A stretch of 41,344 bases of DNA from Alphaproteobacteria bacterium (GCA_947478955.1 CANJXJ010000010.1:1-41344), one strand, 5' to 3'; positions 19,795 to 28,761 are shown, numbered from the stretch's first letter. Program-made: numbers and translations. The notes: generated by a model from the letters alone, not told the origin.

Positions 19795-20925
19795 TTAGTA
19801 TTCATTAAGACGAATTTTGGCCCATACCCTGGTACGTTCACGTTCAAATTGTATTTCCTCATGCGTTTTTGGAGGAGTGTTTAAAAATAATTTTTTTAAT
19901 GTATTTTTCCCAGGATAAATACCTTCATTTTTTAAAACATCATCAGGTAGGTATTTTTTAGCACTACTTACTGCAACACCATGTTTTGTGTTTTCGCAAA
20001 TACGTGCGGCAATATGTGGCTTTAGCAAAAAGTTTATAAACGCATGAGCATTTTTAGGATGTGGTGCACCTTGCGGAATAGCCATTGCATCAATCCACAC
20101 AACACCACCTTCTGAGGGAATAAAGTATTCAATATGTTTACCCTGTTCTTTTGCTTCATCAATGGCTTGTTGTGCTTCACCAGACCAAACCAACGCTATT
20201 GCTGTATCACCTAAAACAATATCATTCACAACTCTTGAAGAAGTAAACCGCTTAACAAAGGGGCGCATTTTCATCAGATGGCGCGCTGCCAAATCAAGGT
20301 CTTCTGGCGACGATGAATTAGGATTTTTACCCAAATACAGTAACGCATATGGAATAACATCCACACCTTCTTCAAGTAATGAAATGCCTTGTTTGCTAAG
20401 CTTTTTAAGATTTTCAGGATCAAATAGTAAGCTCAAGTTTTGCGGAAATCCTTCAGGGAAAACTTGGTCCAAAATATCTTTATTGTAAACAATTCCAATC
20501 GTTCCCCAAAAATAAGGAAGAGAATAGGTAATGTCCTTATCAACACCTCGCATCCAGCGCACAACAAGCGAATCAAGTTCAGCAATATTTGGCAATAAAT
20601 TTTTATCTAGCTTTTGATAAACTCCTGCTTGAATTTGCCAGGCTACATAGGGATTTGTTGTTGGAAACACCACATCAAACCCGCTATTACTCGCAAGAAG
20701 CTTTGCCTCTAAAACTTCGTTATTATCGTAAGCATCCAAACGAACGGTTATGCCTGTCTCGGTTTCAAATTCTTTAATTGTTTCTGAATCAATTAACCCA
20801 TACCAACAATAAACGTTTACGTAGCGATCTTCAGCCTGTGCTGGAGATGGTTTAAAATAATACCAAACACCAGCGCTAAGCAGACTCACCAAAAGCAGTA
20901 AACGAAATAAAATACGAGAGAACAT
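19795..20925 (-). CDS. potF: Periplasmic polyamine-binding protein
   Basis: The substrate-binding protein that hands putrescine or spermidine to PotHI; 376 residues. An N-terminal hydrophobic segment (LLLLVSLLSAGVWYYF) is a signal peptide or anchor, followed by VNVYCWYGLIDSETIKEFETETGI, the typical start of the PotD/PotF fold. The phrases NSGFDVVFPTTNPYVAWQIQAGVYQKLD and MRPFVKRFTSS also match the family. The start codon follows the stop of the TauE/SafE gene directly (TAGATG), so the two are probably co-translated. Confidence 0.93.
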   Translation of the reverse strand: MFSRILFRLLLLVSLLSAGVWYYFKPSPAQAEDRYVNVYCWYGLIDSETIKEFETETGITVRLDAYDNNEVLEAKLLASNSGFDVVFPTTNPYVAWQIQAGVYQKLDKNLLPNIAELDSLVVRWMRGVDKDITYSLPYFWGTIGIVYNKDILDQVFPEGFPQNLSLLFDPENLKKLSKQGISLLEEGVDVIPYALLYLGKNPNSSSPEDLDLAARHLMKMRPFVKRFTSSRVVNDIVLGDTAIALVWSGEAQQAIDEAKEQGKHIEYFIPSEGGVVWIDAMAIPQGAPHPKNAHAFINFLLKPHIAARICENTKHGVAVSSAKKYLPDDVLKNEGIYPGKNTLKKLFLNTPPKTHEEIQFERERTRVWAKIRLNEY

Positions 20926-22008
20926 CTAACTACGCCAAACAATGCGATTAATTAGAAACTGTAATATCCCCACAAACACAGAAACAGATGTTAATGTTAT
21001 AATAGTATATTCCATTGGAGAATCATGGGCGTACTGCGCAATGGGTAACATCCAATTTTGATCAGGCATTGCTTGTATTTTTTTTAAAATCATTGGGAAC
21101 TTGTTAAAGAAATTTTTGCCATTGGACGTAGTTTGCCAGTTCACAAGCTTTAACTCAAAGTACATCTTTGATGCTATTGCCATTAAAACAAATGCACCAA
21201 TCACCTTTAAAACTTTAGGACTAAATTTATAAGCTAGCCGTGCCCCGATGATTGAGCCGATTACACTGCTGACCACCAGAATAGGGAGCAGCACAAAATC
21301 AACCGGTGCTTGGCCAACACTTGCGATAAAAGTAACAACAATATTTATGCCAAAACCAGCAAGCAAAGATGTTCCTGAAACCACAGGAGAACTACGACCC
21401 AACAAGTACATTAAAATAGGGGCCATCAGCAAGCTATTCCCACCGCCTAAGCTGGTAGTTACAGTTCCGGTAAAAAAGCCAACCCCAATAGGCACCAAAA
21501 TGCTCATTTCAACTCGGGACCTTAGAAAAATTTTATGCCACGGAAAATAAATCATCCAGCGGCGCATCATGGCCCCTTTTTCAGTTCTTGCACGGGTTGG
21601 ACGTTGCGATTGAATAAAAGTTACAACACTGCTTACGATCAAAACAAGGAATACAATAATTTTTAAAACTGCGTAGCTACCAGCTTTGGCTTCAACCAGA
21701 TGAAGCGCAAATTTTTCAGCCAATGCGCCAGCAAGCCCACCCACAAATAAATACCAAGCAAGACTAATATCAACATCCCGTTCTTGCTGATAGGCCAAAA
21801 AGCCGCTGAAATTTGTACCTACAGAATTATTTAATTGGGTTGAAATGGCAACTCCTGAGGGTATACCAATGCTCATCAGACTGGGGGTAATGATAATTCC
21901 ACCACCAATACCAAGCATAGAAGATATAATGCCTCCCCCTAAGCCAATTGCCAAAAGCAAGGGCAAGGATAAGTAGATGTCTGCCATCGGTAAGTATATA
22001 AGCTCCAT
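20926..22008 (-). CDS. TauE/SafE family sulfite/anion exporter-like membrane protein
   Basis: A 360-residue membrane protein of the TauE/SafE (DUF81) family. The two characteristic repeats are visible: GLGGGIISSMLGIGGGIIITPSLMSIGIP near the N-terminus and GFFTGTVTTSLGGGNSLLMAPILMYLLG in the second half. Known members move sulfite, sulfoacetate or other organic sulfur anions. Here the gene lies directly upstream of potF with its stop touching the potF ATG, so a role linked to the polyamine importer is possible but unproven. The start may be ATG 22008 or ATG 21987. Confidence 0.87.
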   Translation of the reverse strand: MELIYLPMADIYLSLPLLLAIGLGGGIISSMLGIGGGIIITPSLMSIGIPSGVAISTQLNNSVGTNFSGFLAYQQERDVDISLAWYLFVGGLAGALAEKFALHLVEAKAGSYAVLKIIVFLVLIVSSVVTFIQSQRPTRARTEKGAMMRRWMIYFPWHKIFLRSRVEMSILVPIGVGFFTGTVTTSLGGGNSLLMAPILMYLLGRSSPVVSGTSLLAGFGINIVVTFIASVGQAPVDFVLLPILVVSSVIGSIIGARLAYKFSPKVLKVIGAFVLMAIASKMYFELKLVNWQTTSNGKNFFNKFPMILKKIQAMPDQNWMLPIAQYAHDSPMEYTIITLTSVSVFVGILQFLINRIVWRS

Positions 22009-22064
22009 ACTTTCATGGTAGCTTAATTTTTATTAATTGTCAGGGCAGTATTATTTTTAAAAGT

Positions 22065-24783
22065 TCACCCAAAAATCCCTTTCAAAAGGTCTTTTACCAC
22101 TTTTTCAGGTTTGACCGACTTATCTTTTTTTTGATCATTTGAATTACCTGCATCGGGTGTAGCATTTGGTGCATCATTTGACGAATCTTTTTCCGATTTC
22201 TTATTCATGCCCGGTATAATTTTATCAAGCCCGGGAATCACTTTTCCAAGAGATTTTGAGATCAAATCGCCAGCACCTTTTTGCAAAAACAATTGTTGAA
22301 GTTGTTTAAGATCAAGGTTATAGCTTGGCTGGTCTAGTGGGCCTTTTATGGTGAATTTTAGTGGGGGCACATCTTTTAAAGCTGGAGCCGAAACTTCACC
22401 AGTAAAGCGCATTTGCCAATTCAACAGATCAGCTTGGCCTTCGGCTTTCATCTTAGCATCAGGCGCTTCAATGATTAAATCATTCGTACTAGCCAAACCA
22501 TTAACAATGGTGAATTTTCCGCTAGCATTAGAAAATGCTGTTTCACCTTTCCCACTAAAACCTCCTTGAAGGTTTTTGAGATCAAGTAAATTGCTAGGTT
22601 TTTTTAACATTCCCACAATTTTTCCCAGGTCGAATCCTTTAACAACACCGTCTTTTATGCTGAATTGCGCTTGCCCTTGCAGCTTGCTTACCCAATCGTG
22701 CTGAGAATTTCCGGTGGTTTTTAATTCTATTTGTCCCGACGCCTTACCTTGCCTAAAGTGGGCCGCCGCAGCTTGAATTTTTTCAATATTAATACCATCA
22801 AATTTTGCTGAAAGATTAATGCTTTGATTTTTTGCCGTTTCAACTAACAAAGCGCCATTGAGCTTTCCACCATACATATGCGCAGAAAAAGGAACAGCTA
22901 GTTTACCGGCATTTAGAGTAATCTCTGATTGCAGCACTTCAAAGACCAAGCCTCCTAAGGTAACTTTTGGCATGTTTACTTGTAAGCTCATGGTAAATGT
23001 TTGTAAGGGTAATTTTATAGGCGCAGAAGACCAGCGAGAATTTGCATTTGCCACAATACGCATAAGCTGATACCTAACCATTTCTGGTATATACAAGGTG
23101 CGCATCAAATAGACCGGAACATCTTGATGATAAGTTGTTAGCTGAATTGGATGAGCAGTAATCGTACCCACTATATGGGGCACGCTCTTGATCAAATCAA
23201 TCAAAATTTTTCCACCGGCAGATATATCGAATCCTGATTTGTCTTTTAGCTCAATACTTTGAATACTCAAATCAATTTCTGTTGGCTTAAATAAAACCGT
23301 GCTTTTACAGTTAATATTGTAATCGCTTAAATTAATATGCTCTAAGATTAATTTTCCTTTGGCAACTAAATTTTTAGTTCCTACTGAACCATCAAAAATG
23401 ATGTTCCCTTTGCTAACTGATACCTTTGCAGCAACATCCAAATTTTCATGGGCTGGAGTAAGCTTCAACTCAACTGCCGTTGGCCCGGAAAAAGGAAGGT
23501 CGTGACCAAAAAGTTGCCCCCACCGCTGCACATTTTGCATTTGCACATTGGCAACTGTTTGCTTTGTTTCTGTATTAAATTGAATGTTAGCTTCCGTGTG
23601 GGCATCGCCCAGTTGTACCATTGTTTTTTTAAATGTCAGGTTATTACCTTCAGATTTAAATACACCTTTGATATCAATAGGATCTTTTAAAAGTTGATTA
23701 AGCGTAAACCATTTTAGGATTTCTAAGTAGCGCGAACTGGAAATATGATATTCAAATTCCGCAAAATTCTTTGTAGAGCAATGAATATTAAAAGAATCTT
23801 CATGGTGCTTGAACTTAAGGTCTGTTTCGAAAAAATGAGTGGCAAGACTATAATTTGCCTGGCCAACGAGTTGCCCAACTGGGTGGCTCACACTCAAATT
23901 TTTAACAGTAACATGCTCGGAGCTAGCCTGTATTTCTCCTTGAGCATCTATGGCTTTTCGTAAATCAATTTTTTGATAAGGCAATTCTAATGTCAAAGGA
24001 CAATCCACCGAAGACGCCTTAAACTGCCCTATAAATTGTTGTTTTGAAACATCAACGGCGCCTTCTAATTTAAGATGCACCTTCTGTCCTTGATGGTTTA
24101 AATCCACATCAGCTTCTATGGGTGTTTTCTCATTCATATTTAAAATACCCGTAAGGATTTCTACATCAATGCGGTCTGCGCCGGAATCTGCCCGAATGCG
24201 CGCCTTATATGGCCCCATCAGTTCTTCGCTAGCACATTCTATGTTTAAATTTGAAAAACTCTTGGTCGTACCTTCTTTGTGATCAATGTAGTGTATGGTT
24301 GCGTTATAGATATCAAAACGTTTAACAACCAACCCCGCAGCTGCAGCATTTGTGGTTGTTGAAGCTGTTTGCTTAGGTTCTTTTTCTGATGGGGTTATGT
24401 TTAATTCCCAGTTCCCCTTCCCTGCTTTACTTTTTTCTAAGGTAATTTCGGGATTGTTTAAGCTAACGCTCTTAATAACAATTTTGCCCCTTAACAAATC
24501 AAACAAACTCAAAATAACTTCAGCACTTTTAATATTGACCATTTCTGGCTTACTTGAACCTGGGGCATTACCAACAACGACATCATGAATTTTAATTCGA
24601 GGGGTTGGCAGTATCTGTAAGCGTATAGCTCCCGTATTTATAGTTCTGCCAATTGTTTTTTGTGCATCGGCAATATATGGGGCCGCATAATCTGAAAAAT
24701 TAATAAAAAGTGGAACAATTCCTAGTAAAACAAACAGGAAAACAGAGGTATAAAGAAGCTTACGGGGTATAATCGTAACTCAT
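22065..24783 (-). CDS. AsmA-family protein with a disrupted or unusual start
   Basis: A large AsmA-like protein of the inner membrane facing the periplasm, a family linked to outer-membrane lipid traffic. It has the long beta-rich middle and the C-terminal AsmA domain (GQIELKTTGNSQHDWVSKLQGQAQF... through KGPLDQPSYNLDLKQL). The first in-frame ATG is at 24542 (825 residues), but the frame is open back to 24779 and encodes the expected membrane anchor (RKLLYTSVFLFVLLGIVPLF) and AsmA start (GRTINTGAIRLQILPTPRIKI). No ATG, GTG or TTG begins that part. ATG 24783 would join it if the C run at 24764-24767 (G on the plus strand) were one base shorter. Either a frameshift or a rare start codon is involved. 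Confidence 0.75.
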
Positions 24784-24839
24784 AAATAATTGTGTTATGG
24801 CACCATAGGAAATTAACGACGTAGATTCAAGTTGTTTGT

Positions 24840-24855
24840 TGGCACGCTTCTTGCA
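24840..24855 (+). promoter_or_regulatory. Sigma-54 promoter of the flgF operon
   Basis: TGGCACG (24840-24846), four bases, then TTGCA (24851-24855) match the -24/-12 consensus TGGCACG-N4-TTGCW exactly. Transcription would start near 24866, 28 bases before the flgF ATG. Sigma-54 control with an enhancer-binding activator is common for middle and late flagellar genes, including in alphaproteobacteria. Neither rpoN nor the activator gene is in this window. Confidence 0.88.
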
Positions 24856-24893
24856 CTTTCCAATTTAAGTAACGTAATAAATGGAAAAGAGAA

Positions 24894-25655
24894 ATGGTGC
24901 AACATATACATAAGCCTAATCACTCGGTACAAAAGCCCAATGCTGTTGCCCTATCTTCTCAAGAAGCACAATGTGTACGCTTAGCAACGTCAACAAATAA
25001 TTTAGCCAATGCAAATACTCCTGGATTTAAAAGTGAGTTGGTAAAACTTGTAAACACAACACAAAAGGGAAAAGAAGGACGAATTGTTCACTTTGTAAGC
25101 GCCAACAAGTCAGTAAGAGATACAACTGATGGTGCCTACCGCCAAACAGGCAACCCTTTAGATGTCTGTTTAAGTGGAAGGGGATATTTCATGGCTCAAA
25201 CCCCTCAAGGAAATCGCTTAACCAGAAATGGTCAGTTTACGCTTAGTGCCAATGGCGAGTTAGTTATGGCAAATGGATCCTATAAAATTTTAGATCAAAA
25301 TAACTCCCCAATTATTATTCCAACTAATGTTAAACATCTTACCATTCACACGCGTGGAGAAGTATATGCAGATTCAGTATTTGTTGGGCAAATTGGTGTT
25401 TTTTCCGTAGATAATCAACAAGAACAACTAAAAAATATAGGAAACAACCTCTTAGCTCCTTTAAAGCAACTCCCGGTTGTTTCCATAAAATACAACGTAA
25501 AACAATTTGGTCTAGAAGACTCAAACGTTTCCTCAATACGAGAAAGCATTTTAATGATCGAGATTTTACGCCAATACGAACACGCCCAAAAAATAATAGA
25601 TGAACAAGATCAAAGCAATAAAAAAGTACTCAATGTATCAACTAAGAATGTGTAA
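24894..25655 (+). CDS. flgF: Flagellar basal-body rod protein FlgF
   Basis: A proximal rod component of the flagellum, 253 residues. The N-terminal rod signature is a variant, LATSTNNLANANTPGFKSE. A D0-D1 core follows, with TDGAYRQTGNPLDVCLSGRGYFMAQTPQGNRLTRNGQFTLSANGELV, which is typical of FlgF/FlgG. The C-terminal SNVSSIRESILMIEILRQYEHAQKII is the matching helix. It is exported by the flagellar type III system without a signal peptide. First gene of the flgFGAH operon, directly behind the sigma-54 promoter; flgG follows after 10 bases. Confidence 0.92.
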   Translation: MVQHIHKPNHSVQKPNAVALSSQEAQCVRLATSTNNLANANTPGFKSELVKLVNTTQKGKEGRIVHFVSANKSVRDTTDGAYRQTGNPLDVCLSGRGYFMAQTPQGNRLTRNGQFTLSANGELVMANGSYKILDQNNSPIIIPTNVKHLTIHTRGEVYADSVFVGQIGVFSVDNQQEQLKNIGNNLLAPLKQLPVVSIKYNVKQFGLEDSNVSSIRESILMIEILRQYEHAQKIIDEQDQSNKKVLNVSTKNV

Positions 25656-25665
25656 ATAGGTAATT

Positions 25666-26466
25666 ATGGCTTCAGTTCAAAATGCTCTTAACATTGCGCG
25701 AACCGGTTTACAAAGCCAGGAAGCACTTTTAGCTGTTAAGACTCAAAACATTGCTTCACAAGGGGTTGATGCGTTTAAGCGTCAGTACTTAGTAATGTAC
25801 GACCTTCCATATGTGGATTATGGAAACTTAGGCGTCAACACATCGAAATCAGGTTCCATTGATACTACAGGAATTCAGATTGGTACCGGTGTTCAAGCAG
25901 CAGCTGTTTACAGGGTATTTTCTCAAGGTGAAGCAATTCAAACTGGCAGAAGTCTTGATGTGATGATTGATGGTGATGGCTTTTTGATGGTAACCATGCC
26001 CGATGGTACCATTGGCTATACCCGGGTTGGCAGCTTTAGCCGTGATCAAAACAACACATTAGTGATGCCCAAGACAGGATACACAATCCAACCTGGTATT
26101 ACTCTTCCAGCAAATACAATGAAAGTCTCCATTAACCAAGCGGGTGAAGTCTACGCAGAAACAAGCCCCGGGCAAGAAACCTTAGTTGGCCAATTACAGC
26201 TTGCCACTTTCTTTAACCCATCGGGCCTAAAGGCAATTGGAGACAGTTTGTTTGTAGAAACCAAAGCTTCAGGTCAAGCAGACAAAGGTATACCAGGCAC
26301 TAACAGGCGAGGATACCTAAAGCAAGCTTATCGTGAAGGATCAAACGTTAATGCCGTAGAAGAAATGACTGACTTAATCAAAATTGAAAAAGTCTACGAA
26401 ATGCTTACAAAAGCAGTTAAAACCGGTGATTCAATGATGTCGGCGGCAAATGGTATGGTGAGATAA
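25666..26466 (+). CDS. flgG: Flagellar basal-body rod protein FlgG
   Basis: The distal rod protein, 266 residues. It starts ALNIARTGLQSQEALLAVKTQNIASQGVDAFKR (the rod helix and its motif, degenerate at the usual N..TTGFKR). Typical phrases are TTGIQIGTGVQ, GEAIQTGRSLDVMIDGDGFL and TMPDGTIGYTRVGSFSRD. The C-terminal NAVEEMTDLIKIEKVYEMLTKAVKTGDSMM is the family hallmark. A ribosome binding site (AGGT) precedes ATG 25666. Its stop overlaps the flgA start by one base (TAATG). Confidence 0.96.
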   Translation: MASVQNALNIARTGLQSQEALLAVKTQNIASQGVDAFKRQYLVMYDLPYVDYGNLGVNTSKSGSIDTTGIQIGTGVQAAAVYRVFSQGEAIQTGRSLDVMIDGDGFLMVTMPDGTIGYTRVGSFSRDQNNTLVMPKTGYTIQPGITLPANTMKVSINQAGEVYAETSPGQETLVGQLQLATFFNPSGLKAIGDSLFVETKASGQADKGIPGTNRRGYLKQAYREGSNVNAVEEMTDLIKIEKVYEMLTKAVKTGDSMMSAANGMVR

Positions 26467-27311
26467 TGAAATTACTGATGTTGGCATATAGAGCATGGAC
26501 CATGCGGGCAAGCCAGATAAAAATTATAGGCAGTGATTTACGTTCCTCGCTAGTTTCCTTATGGCTTAATCGTAGGGTCCAACTCAACATAAAAAACTTT
26601 GTACGCTGCATAATTTTTCTTATGAGCATTGCTACTATAAATGCAGACGAGACCTCTTCAACACAGGGGTTTTCAAAGCAAGACCTGGTCAATTTTTTAC
26701 GACCTTTGCTTGGAGGAAAAATTAACACCAAAGATTTTGATATTGTTATTGAAAAAATGCCAACAGAAAGTGTTCCAGAAAATGTAAGTTTAAAGGAAGC
26801 AATTGTTGATGATGTGGTCATCCCCTCACAGCAACGTAGCTTTCAGGTTTCCTTAAAATTAAAATCAGGTGAAAAAATTTCTTGTTCAGGAAAAATTGAG
26901 TGGCTTGCTAATATCCCCATTCTACTTAGACCCATTGGGCCTGGTGACATTATCAATGTATCAGATGTTGGATATCAGTCGTATCCAGTTGACCAGTTAA
27001 CTGCAATGGTGGTGATGGATGGTAATGACATTGTTGGAAAATCATCAGCTCATACCATTATAAAGCCTGGGCTACCCGTTGAACGGTCATTACTTAAAAA
27101 CCCAACCATTATTAAACGAGGCGATATGGTTGATGTTGTGTATCGGAGCCAATGCCTTATCGTTAGCGCAAAAGCCCAAGCAACTCAAGATCTGGCTTGC
27201 GGAGATACAGGCACCTTTGAAACGCAACATGACAATATCAAACAAACAAAAAAAATATCAGCAAAGGTCGTAGGGCCAAGCACAGCGGAAATACTCCATG
27301 GATTTGCGTAA
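26466..27311 (+). CDS. flgA: Flagellar P-ring chaperone FlgA, with an inserted N-terminal stretch
   Basis: A periplasmic chaperone for P-ring (FlgI) assembly, 281 residues. The C-terminal SAF domain is clear: LLRPIGPGDIINVSDV, MVVMDGNDIVGKSSAHTIIKPGLPVERSLLK and IIKRGDMVDVVYRSQCLIVSAKAQA. The signal peptide (KNFVRCIIFLMSIATINADE) begins only near residue 43. The preceding residues include about 28 encoded by a palindromic insertion at 26497-26580. Removing these leaves an ordinary short n-region. The start overlaps flgG; no ATG, GTG or TTG lies between the insertion and the signal peptide, so the insertion is probably translated. Confidence 0.88.
   Translation: MKLLMLAYRAWTMRASQIKIIGSDLRSSLVSLWLNRRVQLNIKNFVRCIIFLMSIATINADETSSTQGFSKQDLVNFLRPLLGGKINTKDFDIVIEKMPTESVPENVSLKEAIVDDVVIPSQQRSFQVSLKLKSGEKISCSGKIEWLANIPILLRPIGPGDIINVSDVGYQSYPVDQLTAMVVMDGNDIVGKSSAHTIIKPGLPVERSLLKNPTIIKRGDMVDVVYRSQCLIVSAKAQATQDLACGDTGTFETQHDNIKQTKKISAKVVGPSTAEILHGFA
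26497..26580. repeat. Palindromic element inserted in frame in flgA
   Basis: The 19-nt arms at 26497-26515 (GGACCATGCGGGCAAGCCA) and 26562-26580 (TGGCTTAATCGTAGGGTCC) are inverted copies matching at 14 of 19 positions, including GGACC and AAGCCA at the two ends. The element is 84 bp, a multiple of three, and open in the flgA frame. Its left arm ends in CAAGCCAGA, the core shared with the repeats at 173-231 and in flgH. It resembles the Rickettsia palindromic elements, which also sit in frame inside genes. Confidence 0.6.
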
Positions 27312-28239
27312 AGTAATCCCTGTTTGGTGTAAGAACCCCACCTTAGTTTCCCCGGAACTTAGGCGAAAAGCGCATGGCGCCTTGAAAGCCTTAGTATCTT
27401 GGGATCCAGTGCAACTGATCAAAAAAATAGGAAAAATATTAACTAGGCCTTCTGGTCAAGCCAGAGGGACACTGTATGCGGTCTATATTCTATCCCTAAT
27501 CCTTGTGTTCCTTCCGGGCTGTAGCTTAGCGCGCAATCTCTCAACGATTGGTGAGCCACCGCAAATGAGCCAAATAAAGGATCCCCGCGATGTGCCAGGA
27601 TATGAGCCTATCAACATGCCAATGCCTGAACCCACGCGTGTTGCAGAAAAATCTACAAATTCCTTATGGCAAACAGGTTCTCGGGCATTCTTTAAGGATC
27701 AACGTGCATGCAAAGTTGGTGATGTGCTATCAGTTGAAGTACTTGTTGATCGCAAACAGTACATGCAAATGAATCCTGATATTGAACGTCAAAGCAGTCT
27801 TTCCACTACAGTTAATGAGTTATTTGGCCAGGCATTGCCTGTACAAAAGAGAATGGCTAAAGCTCTTCCAGGACAAAAAAATAGCACTCCAAAACCCTTA
27901 ACCACCTGGGCAGACGTTACAAGTAGCCCAGCTCATAAATCAACGGCAAAGTATGACGTGCAAGACAAAATGCAATTTAATATGGCAGCAGTGGTCGTAC
28001 AAATTCTTCCTAATGGAAATATGGTTATTCAAGGGCGTGAAGAAGTACGCCTTGTTAATGAACTGCGAGAAATAGAAATTAAGGGTGTTATCCGACGGGA
28101 AGATATCAGTTCAAACAATACAGTTGCTTCACAAAAAATTGCCCAGCTGCGGATTAGCTATGGTGGCAGAGGTGACCTTAGCGATGCACAGTCAGCGCCG
28201 TGGGGCCAGCAATATCTTAATAAGCTTTTGCCATTTTAA
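27298..28239 (+). CDS. flgH: Flagellar L-ring lipoprotein FlgH, with a long N-terminal extension
   Basis: The outer-membrane L-ring of the flagellar basal body; 313 residues against roughly 230-250 usually. The signal peptide and lipobox (YILSLILVFLPGCSLA) come only near residues 61-76. The mature part has the family motifs SLWQTGSRAFFKDQRACKVGDVL and MVIQGREEVRLVNELREIEIKGVIRREDIS...NTVASQKIAQLRISYGGRG. The extra 60 N-terminal residues are encoded by palindrome-rich DNA containing the dispersed repeat at 27448-27469. ATG 27298 overlaps the flgA end by 14 bases; a later start near the signal peptide is possible but no good ATG is present. Confidence 0.92.
   Translation: MDLRKVIPVWCKNPTLVSPELRRKAHGALKALVSWDPVQLIKKIGKILTRPSGQARGTLYAVYILSLILVFLPGCSLARNLSTIGEPPQMSQIKDPRDVPGYEPINMPMPEPTRVAEKSTNSLWQTGSRAFFKDQRACKVGDVLSVEVLVDRKQYMQMNPDIERQSSLSTTVNELFGQALPVQKRMAKALPGQKNSTPKPLTTWADVTSSPAHKSTAKYDVQDKMQFNMAAVVVQILPNGNMVIQGREEVRLVNELREIEIKGVIRREDISSNNTVASQKIAQLRISYGGRGDLSDAQSAPWGQQYLNKLLPF
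27405..27474. repeat. Dispersed palindromic repeat within the 5' part of flgH
   Basis: CCTTCTGG (27448-27455) and CCAGAGGG (27461-27468) form a stem with one mismatch around TCAAG. The string at 27453-27469 is identical over 17 bases to 192-208 at the start of the window. CAGTG near 27408 and CACTG at 27470-27474 may mark the ends of the element. It is read in frame as part of the extra N-terminus of FlgH. The exact ends are uncertain. Confidence 0.55.
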
Positions 28240-28285
28240 ATTTTTCTTCATACTAATTGTAGGAATTTTACTTTTGGAATTATCC

Positions 28286-28582
28286 ATGGTCGATGCGGTT
28301 AAGCCAAGTTTATTATCATCTATTACAATATCCCCTCAAAAAGCCTCTGGATCACCTGCAAATGCTGGGAATTTTGCAGATTTTTTTAAAACAGATATGA
28401 AGCAATTCATACATAAAGCTCATGAAGTTGAAGGAATGCTGACAAATTATGTAGGAGGAGTTGGTGACGTTGAAGCAATTGCTCCAAAATTTAAAGAATT
28501 GATGTTAGATTTTGAAGTCAAAACAAAAATTATTTCTTCACTCGCTAATATCTTAAAAACGTTAACGTCAATGAATATATAG
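28286..28582 (+). CDS. fliE: Small flagellar FliE-like basal-body protein
   Basis: A 98-residue protein directly after flgH, the length of FliE, the adaptor between the MS ring and the rod. The order of blocks fits FliE: a Ser/Pro-rich N-terminus, FADFFKTDMKQFIHKAHEVEGML, then a C-terminal helix (FKELMLDFEVKTKIISSLANIL) ending LTSMNI, comparable to the FliE ending ...NKLVEAYQEIMRM. That helix also resembles type III secretion inner-rod (YscI/PrgJ) proteins, which are related to FliE. ATG 28286 is preferred; an in-frame TTG at 28274 with AGGA upstream is possible. The frame also extends further upstream into flgH, which I take to be chance. Confidence 0.55.
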   Translation: MVDAVKPSLLSSITISPQKASGSPANAGNFADFFKTDMKQFIHKAHEVEGMLTNYVGGVGDVEAIAPKFKELMLDFEVKTKIISSLANILKTLTSMNI

Positions 28583-28723
28583 GAATTTCCCCATTTATAA
28601 GCATACTGCACGTAACAGTGATCAGTACCGCACCCCAAAGCTAGGCGAAGGAAAGGGGGAAGATAAAAATAAAAAATTGAAGATAAAATGAAAGAATAAA
28701 ATGTCATAAGAGATGGATAATAT

Positions 28724-28752
28724 TTGACAAAATTGCCTCCAGATCCTATATT
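28724..28752 (+). promoter_or_regulatory. Promoter of the tRNA-Met gene
   Basis: TTGACA (28724-28729) and TATATT (28747-28752) are exactly 17 bases apart. The predicted start near 28759 lies 3 bases before the mature tRNA. This is a near-consensus sigma-70 promoter, as expected for a stable RNA. Confidence 0.85.
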
Positions 28753-28761
28753 ACGCCTTAT

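Noticed and set aside
28085-28285. Upstream extension of the FliE-like frame into flgH, including a hydrophobic stretch that could look like a signal peptide
   Set aside because: Most of it is flgH read in another frame; the hydrophobic part has no ATG start, and FliE proteins are exported without a signal peptide.
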